Virus record (IMG/VR): IMGVR_UViG_3300030329_000859
Coordinates: 1 to 39,995 of that record
Strand: one strand, 5' to 3'
Source of the DNA: a virus
DNA length: 39,995 bases
Shown: positions 9,559-18,762 of the stretch, in pieces
Position numbering within the stretch: position 1 is the first letter of the stretch
Layout: each line of letters begins with the position of its first letter
Translations under genes and position numbers: made by a program
Notes under the pieces: model-generated
What the model was told of the DNA's origin: nothing
The model's input: the letters and a program-made list of their open reading frames with translations, nothing else
The model's database searches: none

Positions 9559-12530
9559 ATTCTCTGTGCTCTCATATGTAAGAATCCTTCCCATTCAGCA
9601 CTTTGAAAAGAACATGGAAGATATTCATCGTTAACAATAGATATTTTACAATTTTGAGGATTAGAAAGTATTGAACTTCTAAAAGATCCAGATAATAATT
9701 TATATTCTCCAATTTGAGAACTATTAGTTACTAATCCACTAAATGTTTTTTCGTAAGCCTTACGAGGAGTAATATCTTTTGTACTACCTGCATTATCTGG
9801 ATCTGGAACTTTAATCGTATAAGGTGCAGTTTCAATCTTTATTTTAAAAAATCCTGTATTATTATATAATAAATTTATATTTCTTAATTGTAGTTTAGCA
9901 TTTTGAGAAGCTACTTCTTCTACTTTATAAAGAAATCTAGTAAATTCATATTTAAATGTATATGGAATTCCTGCAAATATTGTATCTCCACTTGCTATTA
10001 ATGTATCTATATCACTCTGTAATACTTTCCTAGCATTTTGATTTACATATACCATATTAGAAGGTAATTCTAATACTGGAGTTAGGACTGCTGTTGTTCC
10101 ACTTGTGCTTGTACTTAAATTAATTGTAGGATTAGACGAGTATCCTGTTCCTCTATTAGTAATAGTTACAGTTGCCACCTCTCCAGATCCTCCTACTGTA
10201 AATGTACCTGCAAAACCACTACCTCCACCACCAGTAGCAGTAAGATTTCCTGCTGTATATCCTGTTCCTGCATTAGTAATAGTAATACTTTGAATTCCTG
10301 TATAAGGAATATCTGAAAATGTATCTACAGTTGTAGAAGATTTTAGTTTGACTCTTCGATCTAATAATACTGAAGTTTTATCTTCCATAACTTCTACAGA
10401 AGAATCTGTGGATAGATTAATATTTTCTAAGTACATACCATCAGATCTTTTTATAAGAATTTGTAATGTTGATCCGATAAATTGACAATTAACAACTTCA
10501 TTTCCTGTTCCAAATTTCCAAACTGACCAAGAGGATTGAATTTTATCTTGAGCTTGCCAGTAATATTTATAAATATATAAATTAGTTTTTTCTGTACTAC
10601 TTTGACATACAAGAATTGATTCATTACTTGATGAAATCATTCTGGTAATTTTTCCCGGTATATATTGTGGTACATGAGCAGTAACTTCTACAGCATCATT
10701 AATTTCTTTTGTATTATCTACAAAATATTCTCTTACTCCTGAAAATTCTCCTCGTTGAAAAGCAAAGAAAACATATCTTCCAACTGAAACAGGTTTAACA
10801 TTAGCATCTGACTCAAATTGAGTTGTAACATCAATAGAAACACTAGCTGGAGAAAGAATTCCAGCAGAATTTAAACTAAATTGTTGAAGTTCAGAAAAGA
10901 ATAAAAGTGATTCTGCAAATGGAACTGCATGTTTAAGGAGGGAAACTTTATCATTGGAAACTGTGACATCTATAGGATTACTATCTAGTCCAGTTATAAC
11001 TGTTGTGGGAAAGAAATTGTAGTAATTTCCTGCTTCACTCATTACTACATTTTCATCTACTAAAAAACCTATTCTATTTTTATGGAAGAATATATCTTGA
11101 ATAGTAGTAGATACAAAAGAAGGAAATGGGCTTAGTTCATCATCTCCTGCTAATCTTGCATTCCACCCTATTCTAGAGTAATCTGTGTTAGATGCTCCTC
11201 CTACTGTTCTTCCTGTATCTGCGGTCTTAACTACTGCTTCAAATACAAATGTTATTCCTAAAGGATTATGATTGGATAAAGAAGTATTATTTACTATTTT
11301 AGAATCATCAAATACTCTTACCAATCTATGTGGCATAGTATCATATTTAATATGTTGTACTGTTTCTGGAGCTACACATTCCTTCCATACTCCTTTATTT
11401 TGATCATCAGCTTCAAATTTTACATAAAAATCATCTTCTTGTGCAGTATCATCACCTGATATTTTAGTAATAAAATTATTAGGAATATTTTCTCCCGGTA
11501 AAGATGCAAAACTTCTTACTGATCCACCTCCAATAGCTCCTTTTATTGCAAATATATCTGTATCACCATGAGAATCAGTAGTGGAAACTGAAAAATCAGA
11601 GGTATGTTTAAAATGAAGTACACTACCTAATCTAGTACATGTCATACCTGATGGCATATTTCCATCAAATCCTTCTTTAAAATCAGTATCAGTATCTCCA
11701 TCTAAATTTTGATTAGCAGTAGGTTTTCTACCTCCGAATCCTGTCTTTTTTAATTTAGCATCATCAGTCGCATCAAATTCTCCCCATCCATCACCACTTA
11801 ATTCATCATTACCAAGATGAAGGGCTTGAGCGATTGTGTCAGTACCAATATATTCTGCGTTAGTTACTGGAACTGTAGCCGGAGTTTGGTATCCTACCTT
11901 ATAATAATTACTACCTACCTTAATACTTACTACATATTTACTATTATGCCCTCCTTTTTTAACATATACTAGAGCTTCGTAAGAAGAACTAGCAAGACCG
12001 TCAGATCCTCTAGGTGAAATATAAGAAGTAGTATCTTGACCAGATACATGGTCATTATGACTAGCTTTTGCTATAGTTTTCTTATTAGATACATAAAAAG
12101 TTGTATCAGTAATAGTTGTGGCTTTTACATCTGTAGAAAAATCTGCCACATCAGAAAAGTAACTTAGTCCGGCATTGTCTAATGTGGAAAATACTGGTGT
12201 ACTTGCATAATTATTTTTTTGGACAGGCATTTCATACCCATCTTTATCAAATATTCGGAGAAATTTATCATTTGAAGAACCACTAGTTCCCCCAAGTAAT
12301 ATTGTATAAGATTCATTTTCATCTCTTCGTATTGAATGTATATGAAATGAACCACTTACTGAATCAAGTATTTTTGATACGACAGTAGTTCCGGGTCTTT
12401 TTTCTAATCCTTTAGCAACAGTAGCTAAACCATTTTCTTGGCTTTCTCCTTGTGTAGGTAATCTTATTTCGGGAGGTTGTTGAGATACTCCATTAATAAG
12501 ATTAGGAATAGATTTTGTTACTAATGCCAT
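9555..12530 (-). CDS. Tail tubular protein B (T7 gp12-like)
   Basis: 991 residues, about 200 longer than T7 gp12. The start MALVTKSIPNLINGVSQQPP is the classic gp12 opening (nLinGVSqQpp), followed by QGESQENGLATVAKGLEKRPG. The middle carries a conserved block with DIFFHKNRIGFLVDENVVMSE, as in other podovirus nozzle proteins. Around residues 745-808 there is an inserted Gly-rich segment with two copies of an ITNxGTGY unit, which explains part of the extra length. It forms the tail nozzle with tail tubular A and binds the fibres. It ends inside the start codon of the next gene, so the two are translationally coupled. Confidence 0.95.
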   Translation of the reverse strand: MALVTKSIPNLINGVSQQPPEIRLPTQGESQENGLATVAKGLEKRPGTTVVSKILDSVSGSFHIHSIRRDENESYTILLGGTSGSSNDKFLRIFDKDGYEMPVQKNNYASTPVFSTLDNAGLSYFSDVADFSTDVKATTITDTTFYVSNKKTIAKASHNDHVSGQDTTSYISPRGSDGLASSSYEALVYVKKGGHNSKYVVSIKVGSNYYKVGYQTPATVPVTNAEYIGTDTIAQALHLGNDELSGDGWGEFDATDDAKLKKTGFGGRKPTANQNLDGDTDTDFKEGFDGNMPSGMTCTRLGSVLHFKHTSDFSVSTTDSHGDTDIFAIKGAIGGGSVRSFASLPGENIPNNFITKISGDDTAQEDDFYVKFEADDQNKGVWKECVAPETVQHIKYDTMPHRLVRVFDDSKIVNNTSLSNHNPLGITFVFEAVVKTADTGRTVGGASNTDYSRIGWNARLAGDDELSPFPSFVSTTIQDIFFHKNRIGFLVDENVVMSEAGNYYNFFPTTVITGLDSNPIDVTVSNDKVSLLKHAVPFAESLLFFSELQQFSLNSAGILSPASVSIDVTTQFESDANVKPVSVGRYVFFAFQRGEFSGVREYFVDNTKEINDAVEVTAHVPQYIPGKITRMISSSNESILVCQSSTEKTNLYIYKYYWQAQDKIQSSWSVWKFGTGNEVVNCQFIGSTLQILIKRSDGMYLENINLSTDSSVEVMEDKTSVLLDRRVKLKSSTTVDTFSDIPYTGIQSITITNAGTGYTAGNLTATGGGGSGFAGTFTVGGSGEVATVTITNRGTGYSSNPTINLSTSTSGTTAVLTPVLELPSNMVYVNQNARKVLQSDIDTLIASGDTIFAGIPYTFKYEFTRFLYKVEEVASQNAKLQLRNINLLYNNTGFFKIKIETAPYTIKVPDPDNAGSTKDITPRKAYEKTFSGLVTNSSQIGEYKLLSGSFRSSILSNPQNCKISIVNDEYLPCSFQSAEWEGFLHMRAQRI

Positions 12531-12537
12531 GTATAAC

Positions 12538-13149
12538 TTAAATTAATGTAGATGTAGATGTAGATATACTTCTATCTACATGCCTGTATGTATCATAATG
12601 ATCAAATATATTATAATCTCCTATTTCACCTTCAGATTGTAGTAAAGCAATAAATGCACTTTGTTCTTCGTCTGCTTGAAGTTGTGATAATGTCTGTGAT
12701 CCTAGTAAATTTTCTTGGAATTTTCGGGAAGCTCTTAGAGTTATGTATCTTCGTGCTACTTCTGGTAGTCCATCAAAGTCTAATAAAACTACTACATCAG
12801 TAACAATATCATCAGTAAACACAAATGAATTAGTTATTCTATCATATAATCTTCTATCTCTTTCTACTACATCAGTATCATAATCTCTAAGTAAGGTTGT
12901 TGTATCTACTTTTAGGTAATTAGAAGGAAGATTAATATATCCATCACTATTTTTAGGTAGTGTTTTTCTTATATCAGTATTAAATGTCCATCCTCTACTT
13001 TGAACTTCTCTACTGACATTATCTAATATTACTTCAGCAATTTCTGCTTCTTGTAATCCAGAACCTAATGTATTAACAGGTGCTTCACCTATACCAATAA
13101 GAATAGAATTGACAGCATCTAGTTTAGATGTAGTTGTTAATGTTGCCAT
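12538..13149 (-). CDS. Tail tubular protein A (T7 gp11-like)
   Basis: 203 residues, close to T7 gp11 (196). It begins with a conserved LDAVNSILIGIGEAPVNTL segment and continues through NVSREVQSRGWTFNTDI, typical of the gatekeeper/adaptor family. The segment FDGLPEVARRYITLRASRKF also matches the family. It should form the ring between portal and nozzle. It sits just downstream of the capsid gene after a strong hairpin, and 7 nt before tail tubular B. Confidence 0.95.
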   Translation of the reverse strand: MATLTTTSKLDAVNSILIGIGEAPVNTLGSGLQEAEIAEVILDNVSREVQSRGWTFNTDIRKTLPKNSDGYINLPSNYLKVDTTTLLRDYDTDVVERDRRLYDRITNSFVFTDDIVTDVVVLLDFDGLPEVARRYITLRASRKFQENLLGSQTLSQLQADEEQSAFIALLQSEGEIGDYNIFDHYDTYRHVDRSISTSTSTLI

Positions 13150-13171
13150 GATTGATTAAGAAGAGAAGTTA

Positions 13172-13240
13172 AAGGGCAGAGCAGGAGGTAATGGAGAGAG
13201 GAAGGTTCACTCCGTTGGAAGAGAACCTCCTGTTGCCCTT
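13172..13240 (-). terminator. Long hairpin just after the capsid gene
   Basis: In the minus-strand RNA an outer stem of 7 bp (AAGGGCA with TGCCCTT) continues, after a 2-3 nt internal loop, into an 8-bp stem (CAGGAGGT-type arms at 13182-13189 and 13225-13232). A GGTTC/GAACC pair lies inside. Position matches the T7 terminator Tphi, placed after gene 10 to make capsid mRNA most abundant. There is no clear U-tract after the stem, so it could instead be an RNase III site or mRNA-stabilising 3' hairpin. Confidence 0.55.
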
Positions 13241-13247
13241 AATTAGA

Positions 13248-14453
13248 TTAAGATGCCGGAGCCATCATAGCTACTGCCATTGCTGGTCGTAGCACGTTAT
13301 GACCCATAGCATACCTTGAAACAATTAATGTACCTTGACGTTCAATCTGATACTCAGACTCAACGGAAAGATCCATAAGTTTTACTGTAGCTACAGCATC
13401 TTTATGCATTACTAAAGCACGAACTTTTAAAGATTCGTCCTCTAGATTAACAGCAGACGAACCGTCAAGACCGCCAACTGCACCGATATTACTACCTGAA
13501 GCAGTTGCGGCTGTATACGCTGCTGGAAGATTGTAATGAGAAGCCCTACCTGATCCTGCCGTGTTTGCAAGTGGTGCTTGACCAGTTGAAATAGCTGGAT
13601 CGGCTGTAGACCACAATGAACCTGTCCATGCAGCCGCAGCTAATGAACCCATATGTGGAGTTCTTACTACAGGAATTCCTGCAATAGTAGGTAGATCAAC
13701 ATCTTTTACTGATCCACCTCCGCCTACGTCTCTATTAAACATAGTCAAAGCAGTAATATCTTCACTATTTGTCGTAGTTTTAAACAAAGAGTAGTACTGA
13801 TCTGTTGCCATTACACAAACAAGATCTTCAAGAGGTGCTCCTGCACTCTCTAAGATACGTTTGGCTTCAATAAGACCTTCCATAAAATAGGCGGCCTTTT
13901 TTGAATTAGCAAAGTTAGCGGCATATGTCACGTTTGCTGTGAAATCTTCATCATCAAACGCATCATAATCTTGAATCATTTTACTTGCACGTTGTTTATT
14001 TGTCGTAAGTGCAGCTTTTACAGCCATACGAAGGATATTCTGGTCGGCAGCTTTTGCAAGTGCATAACCTGATTCCTGTGTGTAGACTGAACGGATGTCG
14101 AAATGTTGCATTGCCTCATCAATATTAGGGATGAATTGTGCAGCGATTAGGAGATCATCGACAGAGACTACTCTCTCTGCATTTTTTGCTACCACATCCG
14201 GCATGATCTCATTACCCGGTGTGTGGTACTCTGCGGATCGGTACTTACCTGTCATAACAAACTGAGCAGACTTACCTTTCTTAATTGATCGCACTCGGCA
14301 GTAGTTCATCATGATGTTTTTCGTTTGAAAAGCTGTCATGACTTCTCCGGCATACAGTTTTAAATATAAATTCCGTACGTCACCTGCCGCATTACTTTGT
14401 CCACTACGTTGTGCCGCAGCATTTAAAGCATTTGAGGCTCCTTGAAGTGCCAT
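13248..14453 (-). CDS. Major capsid protein (T7 gp10-like)
   Basis: 401 residues, close to T7 gp10A (345) and marine relatives. Recognisable segments are YLKLYAGEVMTAFQTKNIMM near the N-terminus, GKSAQFVMTGKYRSAEYHTPG (partly shown) and ILESAGAPLEDLVCVM, all typical of the HK97-fold capsid of this group. A loop around residues 275-325 is rich in Ala, Gly and Ser. It lies between scaffold and tail tubular A as in T7, and has its own leader with two hairpins upstream and a long hairpin downstream. I saw no slippery site for a gp10B-type frameshift product. Confidence 0.95.
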   Translation of the reverse strand: MALQGASNALNAAAQRSGQSNAAGDVRNLYLKLYAGEVMTAFQTKNIMMNYCRVRSIKKGKSAQFVMTGKYRSAEYHTPGNEIMPDVVAKNAERVVSVDDLLIAAQFIPNIDEAMQHFDIRSVYTQESGYALAKAADQNILRMAVKAALTTNKQRASKMIQDYDAFDDEDFTANVTYAANFANSKKAAYFMEGLIEAKRILESAGAPLEDLVCVMATDQYYSLFKTTTNSEDITALTMFNRDVGGGGSVKDVDLPTIAGIPVVRTPHMGSLAAAAWTGSLWSTADPAISTGQAPLANTAGSGRASHYNLPAAYTAATASGSNIGAVGGLDGSSAVNLEDESLKVRALVMHKDAVATVKLMDLSVESEYQIERQGTLIVSRYAMGHNVLRPAMAVAMMAPAS

Positions 14454-14595
14454 ATTATTCCTTTTTGATTTAAGTTAAGCTGGATTTATTTCCAGCATTT
14501 AGTTATAAAAGTCTCCGTTTATAACCACAACTGTTCAATCAAAGTTATCCACCTCAATGGGCTAAAATTTACTATGTCTGTAGTATTTATGGAGT
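14454..14595 (-). promoter_or_regulatory. Capsid leader with two perfect hairpins
   Basis: 142-nt gap between scaffold and capsid, the longest in the virion region. It holds two perfect inverted repeats: GCTGGA/TCCAGC with a 6-nt loop (14479-14496) and GTTATAAA/TTTATAAC with an 8-nt loop (14502-14525). Both would sit in the capsid mRNA 5' UTR. T7 places a strong late promoter here. I cannot identify a promoter consensus with certainty, so the call is a regulatory leader. Confidence 0.5.
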
Positions 14596-15378
14596 TTACA
14601 TTATAGATGATTGTGCTAACTTTTCAGTCACTTCATCTCTATAAGCAGGGTCTTTCTGATACCTTGGATCTTGCATAGCCTTAGTTAATTGAACTACGGA
14701 TTTGAAAGAATTCCCTTCCTTTTTAGTACCTGTATCACCCTGTAAAAGCGTTGGAGTTTCACCAACTGCTAAATTTCTTCTTGCATTTAAAGATGTAATT
14801 GCAAAAATAACATCGTCTGTATTTGGATTTTCAATAGCTCTATTAAAGGCATCTATTTCATTTTCTGATAATGAATCTTTTGCCCATTCTATAAGAGAAT
14901 TATATTCTTCTTCTCCACCTACTGAATCGAATGCCTTTGTTTTTATTTGATCTGCTATAGATTGTTGTCCTGCTATCCATGTATCTACAACATCTTTAGT
15001 CATTCCACCTTCAGATAATTCAGCATAAGATTCTTCACTAAGAACACCCTTTTCTGAATATTCTTGTGCATATTTTCTAAAATCTAATCCTTGTTGTTTA
15101 AGGGCTTGTTCTACATTATCTGTGTCTGCTAATTGAGGAGAAGGAGATTGTTCAACTTCTGTTTCAGTTTGTTCTTTTCCTGATAATTTTTGTTCTAGTT
15201 GAGCATACGCTTCAGCTAAATCTTCTGGATTTTCAAATTTGTCAGGTAGCCATGTGGGTTTACCATCATCTCTAGGTACACTTTGAACACGTTCTGCCTT
15301 ATCAATCATCTCCTGTATATGCTCTTGACTTTCAGGAGGAGCATCTTCGTGAGTTTCAATTACATTTGTATCTGCCAT
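14596..15378 (-). CDS. Capsid assembly scaffolding protein (T7 gp9-like)
   Basis: 260 residues, acidic and helical, between portal and capsid. The N-terminal region has a conserved PTWLPDKFENPEDLAEAYAQ segment followed by LEQKLSG. This is the hallmark of podovirus scaffolds (WLPekF...peelAkaY..Le). The C-terminal ~35 residues (SVVQLTKAMQDPRYQKDPAY) are the likely capsid-binding helix. It should be released during maturation. A good Shine-Dalgarno (AAGGAAGG) precedes ATG 15378. Confidence 0.92.
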   Translation of the reverse strand: MADTNVIETHEDAPPESQEHIQEMIDKAERVQSVPRDDGKPTWLPDKFENPEDLAEAYAQLEQKLSGKEQTETEVEQSPSPQLADTDNVEQALKQQGLDFRKYAQEYSEKGVLSEESYAELSEGGMTKDVVDTWIAGQQSIADQIKTKAFDSVGGEEEYNSLIEWAKDSLSENEIDAFNRAIENPNTDDVIFAITSLNARRNLAVGETPTLLQGDTGTKKEGNSFKSVVQLTKAMQDPRYQKDPAYRDEVTEKLAQSSIM

Positions 15379-15393
15379 ATCTTTCCTTCCTTT

Positions 15394-16971
15394 TTATTGT
15401 TGTTGATTTTGTAATTCATTTTTAACTACTTCGGGAATAACTTTATCTCCCATACTCTGCATCATTTGCTGTTCTTGCATTTGTTGCATTTGTTCTTGTT
15501 GGGCTTGAGCCTCTTGTTGTTTTTGTTCTTCAGATTTTATCAAACCTTTAGATTCTATACCTAGTGAGGCGGCTAAACGATTAATATATTCATTAACATT
15601 TAATTCTCTCATTACTGTTTCTGGCCCAAGAGGTGAAAGGTGTTGAAGGAATCCTGCTAGTTCATTTAAATCTTGACCTCTTCCTAATGCTTCTACTCCA
15701 GTAATTACCATAGGTTTTAATGAATCATCAGGAAACGGTGGTAATTTCTTTTCCTTTTTCATTTTATTCATTATAAGTTGAACTAAAGGAAGTTGAAATT
15801 CTTGAGATAAAATAGAATAAACTCCTCCTAAAGCTATTTCTAATTCTTGATAAGCTATTCTAATCTCTTCTGCTGTCACTCTCTCAGCCTGTCTACGGAC
15901 TGAAGAATTCATTAAAAATACTCTCGATAATCTTTCACTTAAAGTTCTAATTGTTTCTTGTGCAACTCTAAAATCTGCTGATTTTTGTAATTGTAATGTT
16001 GAAACATCATTAGCATCACCCATAACTATTGCTCCATTAGGAGAGTCTGCTAATGTTTTCATTCTTGTAGTACCATTAGGCCTAACCAAGAATAAGACTT
16101 TAGAAGCTGCGGCAGACCCTTCTACAATAGCTTTAGTTAAAGTTTCTAATGATTTAAGATCACCTATATATTCTTCTACAAATCCTCTACCATAATCTTC
16201 ACCATCTATATGTGTAAATCGTAAAGCTATAAATGGATTTTTATTTTTTGGAAATGATCCTTCACTACCGGGAACTACTTTCCCTTCTATTTCTTGATGT
16301 ATTTTCCAATTTCTTCCTGTCCATTTAACACAGGTAAAAAGATCAATACTAGTCTTTGGAATTTCATCTTCGTCTGTTTCAGAAACTAAGTGTTTAGCTT
16401 TATCAGGTAAGGACAATGGAGACATAGTTTCTTTAACTATGATCTTCAACACATTACCCATTGAATCTCTTTTAACTACATATTTATCTAACTTGAAAAC
16501 TCTCATCTGCTCATTTTCTGGTAGATAAACCAAAACATTTCCTGCTACAATTAATTGTTTTAATGCTTCAGAAATAGGAACACGTAATGCACGAACTTCT
16601 ATTTCCTGCTGAACCATTCGTTCAATTTTAGCTAATGTTTCTTCTACTTCTCCTCTTTTATCTGAAACTAATTGTTCTAATTCTGCATCATCTATTACTA
16701 ACCTAAAAAAGGGTGAGTTAGGTGGAAGAAGTGAAAGTAATAGTTTACTAGATAAGTTATTTACTCCTTCTGCTCCTATAGATTGATAGGGAGTATGTAA
16801 AATTGTTGAGGGAGAGTGTCCTTCATTTACTAGTAAAGAAGGTATAGTTATTTCTGATGCAGATCTTGCTCTATCTAAAAATGAAGATCTATGAGATTCA
16901 AGGTTAGCATACATCCCTTGAGCATAACCTACTTCTTCAGAGGTATTATCATTTACACTAATGTATTCCAT
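15394..16971 (-). CDS. Portal (head-tail connector) protein, T7 gp8-like
   Basis: 525 residues, close to T7 gp8 (536). Matching family segments include SKLLLSLLPPNSPFFRL near residue 75, the YGRGFVEEYIGDLKSLE block in the middle, then a VLFLVRPNGTT segment, and RVTAEEIRIAYQELE. The C-terminal ~40 residues are almost pure Gln/Glu/Met and probably coiled-coil. It forms the dodecameric vertex for DNA entry and ejection. It lies 8 nt after the 169-residue gene and 15 nt before the scaffold. Confidence 0.95.
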   Translation of the reverse strand: MEYISVNDNTSEEVGYAQGMYANLESHRSSFLDRARSASEITIPSLLVNEGHSPSTILHTPYQSIGAEGVNNLSSKLLLSLLPPNSPFFRLVIDDAELEQLVSDKRGEVEETLAKIERMVQQEIEVRALRVPISEALKQLIVAGNVLVYLPENEQMRVFKLDKYVVKRDSMGNVLKIIVKETMSPLSLPDKAKHLVSETDEDEIPKTSIDLFTCVKWTGRNWKIHQEIEGKVVPGSEGSFPKNKNPFIALRFTHIDGEDYGRGFVEEYIGDLKSLETLTKAIVEGSAAASKVLFLVRPNGTTRMKTLADSPNGAIVMGDANDVSTLQLQKSADFRVAQETIRTLSERLSRVFLMNSSVRRQAERVTAEEIRIAYQELEIALGGVYSILSQEFQLPLVQLIMNKMKKEKKLPPFPDDSLKPMVITGVEALGRGQDLNELAGFLQHLSPLGPETVMRELNVNEYINRLAASLGIESKGLIKSEEQKQQEAQAQQEQMQQMQEQQMMQSMGDKVIPEVVKNELQNQQQ

Positions 16972-16979
16972 ATTTTATA

Positions 16980-17489
16980 TCAAGTTGGAATCTTTTTAAT
17001 ACTGGAAGTTGGCCTTCTAAATTGAGAAGTTGATCTAGCAAATTTCTTTCCTTTGTCTATAGCTAAGAACGGATTATTTCTTTTCTTCTTACCTTTGTAG
17101 CCAGATGCAGTCCATATCTCAGGTTCTTTATCTGGTGCGACTACTGGTTCTTCTACTGGTTGTTGTGGTTGATCAAATATACCTAAAGGATTTTTTACAA
17201 AATCAGTAGTTTTTTCTACAACATTTTCTACTTCTCCTTTTATTGCCTCTGGAGTTTGTTCAACCATTTCTACAGCAGCTTTAGGAGCGTCTGCAATAGC
17301 TCCTACCGGATCTGTTAGGACATCGGTAGTAGTTTCTGAAACATTTTTAGTGACTTGACCGATAGTTCCTCCACCTCCTCCACCTGTGCTGCATAGGGTA
17401 AGGTCGCCTTCGTATTCAAAAGATTCGGAAGATTTTTCTACTAAATGGTCATCTAGCCATTCATAAATTATTTTTGTATATATTTTCAT
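16980..17489 (-). CDS. Small protein before the portal with the shared MKIYT tag
   Basis: 169 residues of no family I can name. The first ~32 residues (MKIYTKIIYEWLDDHLVEK, then SFEYEGDLTL) match the N-terminus of the gp14-like internal virion protein. A run of six glycines follows. The middle is acidic with Pro-spaced segments, and the last 35 residues are strongly basic (KKFARSTSQFRRP). T7 has two small virion proteins, gp6.7 and gp7.3, in this neighbourhood, and this may be their counterpart. The start overlaps the preceding stop by 4 nt (ATGA). Confidence 0.72.
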   Translation of the reverse strand: MKIYTKIIYEWLDDHLVEKSSESFEYEGDLTLCSTGGGGGGTIGQVTKNVSETTTDVLTDPVGAIADAPKAAVEMVEQTPEAIKGEVENVVEKTTDFVKNPLGIFDQPQQPVEEPVVAPDKEPEIWTASGYKGKKKRNNPFLAIDKGKKFARSTSQFRRPTSSIKKIPT

Positions 17490-17962
17490 AATGGAACATA
17501 GTATTGGTAGCGGATTATTATATCTTGTTCAACTGATTCTGCTAATTCCTTTGCTACCTTAATGAAATAATCAAGATCAGTATATGCAGTAACTCCTTTA
17601 CAATCATTTTGTATTGCAAAAGTTGTTATAATAGGAAACCCATCAATCCATCTTTGAATTATAGTTTCCTTATCTACTTCTTTTGTCCTAGTTAAAGAAA
17701 ACAATAATAAAGTTTTTGTTTCTGTAAACTCACACACTTGTATATATGTTAATAATAAATATTCATCTTCATTATCAACCCATAAGTGCATTTGATGATT
17801 AAAAGGATTCATTAATCTAGAATAAATACCTTTTAATGTTTCGTTAGTATTACCTTGAAAAAAGAATAACCCTCCATCTGTAGATGTCATTGCATCTCTA
17901 ATTTGTTCTTTATATATTTTCCAATTTTCTTTTACTTTTCTTTGAGAAACAATTCTTAACAT
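17486..17962 (-). CDS. Conserved-looking hypothetical protein, possibly GNAT-like
   Basis: 158 residues with a compact alpha/beta pattern: charged helical start, a hydrophobic strand (EDEYLLLTYIQVCEF), another (TKTLLLFSLTRT), a helix (IIQRWIDGFPI) and a C-terminal strand (IIIRYQYYVPL). The layout resembles acetyltransferase-like phage proteins such as T7 gp13, but I see no clear acetyl-CoA-binding motif. It sits among head-connector genes with a Shine-Dalgarno (AAGGAAGG) 5' of ATG 17962 and a 4-nt overlap with the next gene. Confidence 0.7.
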   Translation of the reverse strand: MLRIVSQRKVKENWKIYKEQIRDAMTSTDGGLFFFQGNTNETLKGIYSRLMNPFNHQMHLWVDNEDEYLLLTYIQVCEFTETKTLLLFSLTRTKEVDKETIIQRWIDGFPIITTFAIQNDCKGVTAYTDLDYFIKVAKELAESVEQDIIIRYQYYVPL

Positions 17963-17982
17963 TCAACCTTCCTTTTATAATG

Positions 17983-18762
17983 TTACATATTAGTTTTCCA
18001 TTTGTAAGAAGTTGCACCAGATGAACTTCCACCTCCTCTTCCTCTTCTACTTATTTTTAGTGAAGATCTTCCTGACTTCGCTCCACTTTTATTCATCACA
18101 AACTTAGCCGCTTTACCTTCAAGAGTTCCCGGCCCTTTCACTCTTTGCGGTGGTGGCTTTGTACTATCTCCTGTACCTCCTCCTCCACCTTTATCTTTTC
18201 CTTTTGCTAATCCAAGCATTTGACCAAAACCAGTTTTTTCTTCAAACCAATCTCTAAAATTATACAATTTATTTTCAACGTAAGCTAACTGTCTTGTTCT
18301 TTCATTAAGATATTCAAATGCTCCATGTCCGGGTTGTGGTATGTTTGGTATACCTAGATTAGGTTGTCCTTTAAATATGTCTTGATACTTATCGGGAATA
18401 AGTCTATCAGATTGAGTAGCCCATCCATCGCTTAATTCTTTACTTATATAATTTTCTTTTAACATGGATTCTAAGTTACTACCGAATCCTCTTATTTTAC
18501 CTAATCCACTTCCCTCTTCATTTATATCAAATAATGTGTTCATTCCTTTAGATAGTAAAGGATTTACATTACCTAATCCTGCTTGAATCATTCCTCCAAT
18601 ATTATTGGAATCAAATAATCCTTGTAATCCTCCACCACCTTTATTATTTCCTAATAATATACTTAAAGTTTTATTAGCACCACCTCCAAGTTGTTCGACA
18701 GCATTTGTAATAGGATTTTTTTTAGGAGTGTTTCTTTTTATTGCTTCTGAAAACCAACTCAT
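17983..18762 (-). CDS. Gly-rich putative virion protein
   Basis: 259 residues, no recognised family. It starts MSWFSEAIKRNTPKKNP and has several Gly-rich patches (GGGANK, NNKGGGGLQGLF, KGGGGGTGD). The central part is helical with aromatic residues (FRDWFEEKTGFGQMLGLAKG). The C-terminal ~40 residues are basic and Gly/Ser-rich (KISRRGRGGGSSSG). A basic tail and Gly-linkers also occur in the 169-residue protein two genes on, so both may be packaged or sit at the connector. Its ATG overlaps the preceding stop by one base. Confidence 0.68.
   Translation of the reverse strand: MSWFSEAIKRNTPKKNPITNAVEQLGGGANKTLSILLGNNKGGGGLQGLFDSNNIGGMIQAGLGNVNPLLSKGMNTLFDINEEGSGLGKIRGFGSNLESMLKENYISKELSDGWATQSDRLIPDKYQDIFKGQPNLGIPNIPQPGHGAFEYLNERTRQLAYVENKLYNFRDWFEEKTGFGQMLGLAKGKDKGGGGGTGDSTKPPPQRVKGPGTLEGKAAKFVMNKSGAKSGRSSLKISRRGRGGGSSSGATSYKWKTNM

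Noticed and set aside
13248-13300. Programmed frameshift at the capsid 3' end (gp10B type)
   Set aside because: No slippery heptamer near the stop and no long open extension in another frame; the hairpin follows directly.
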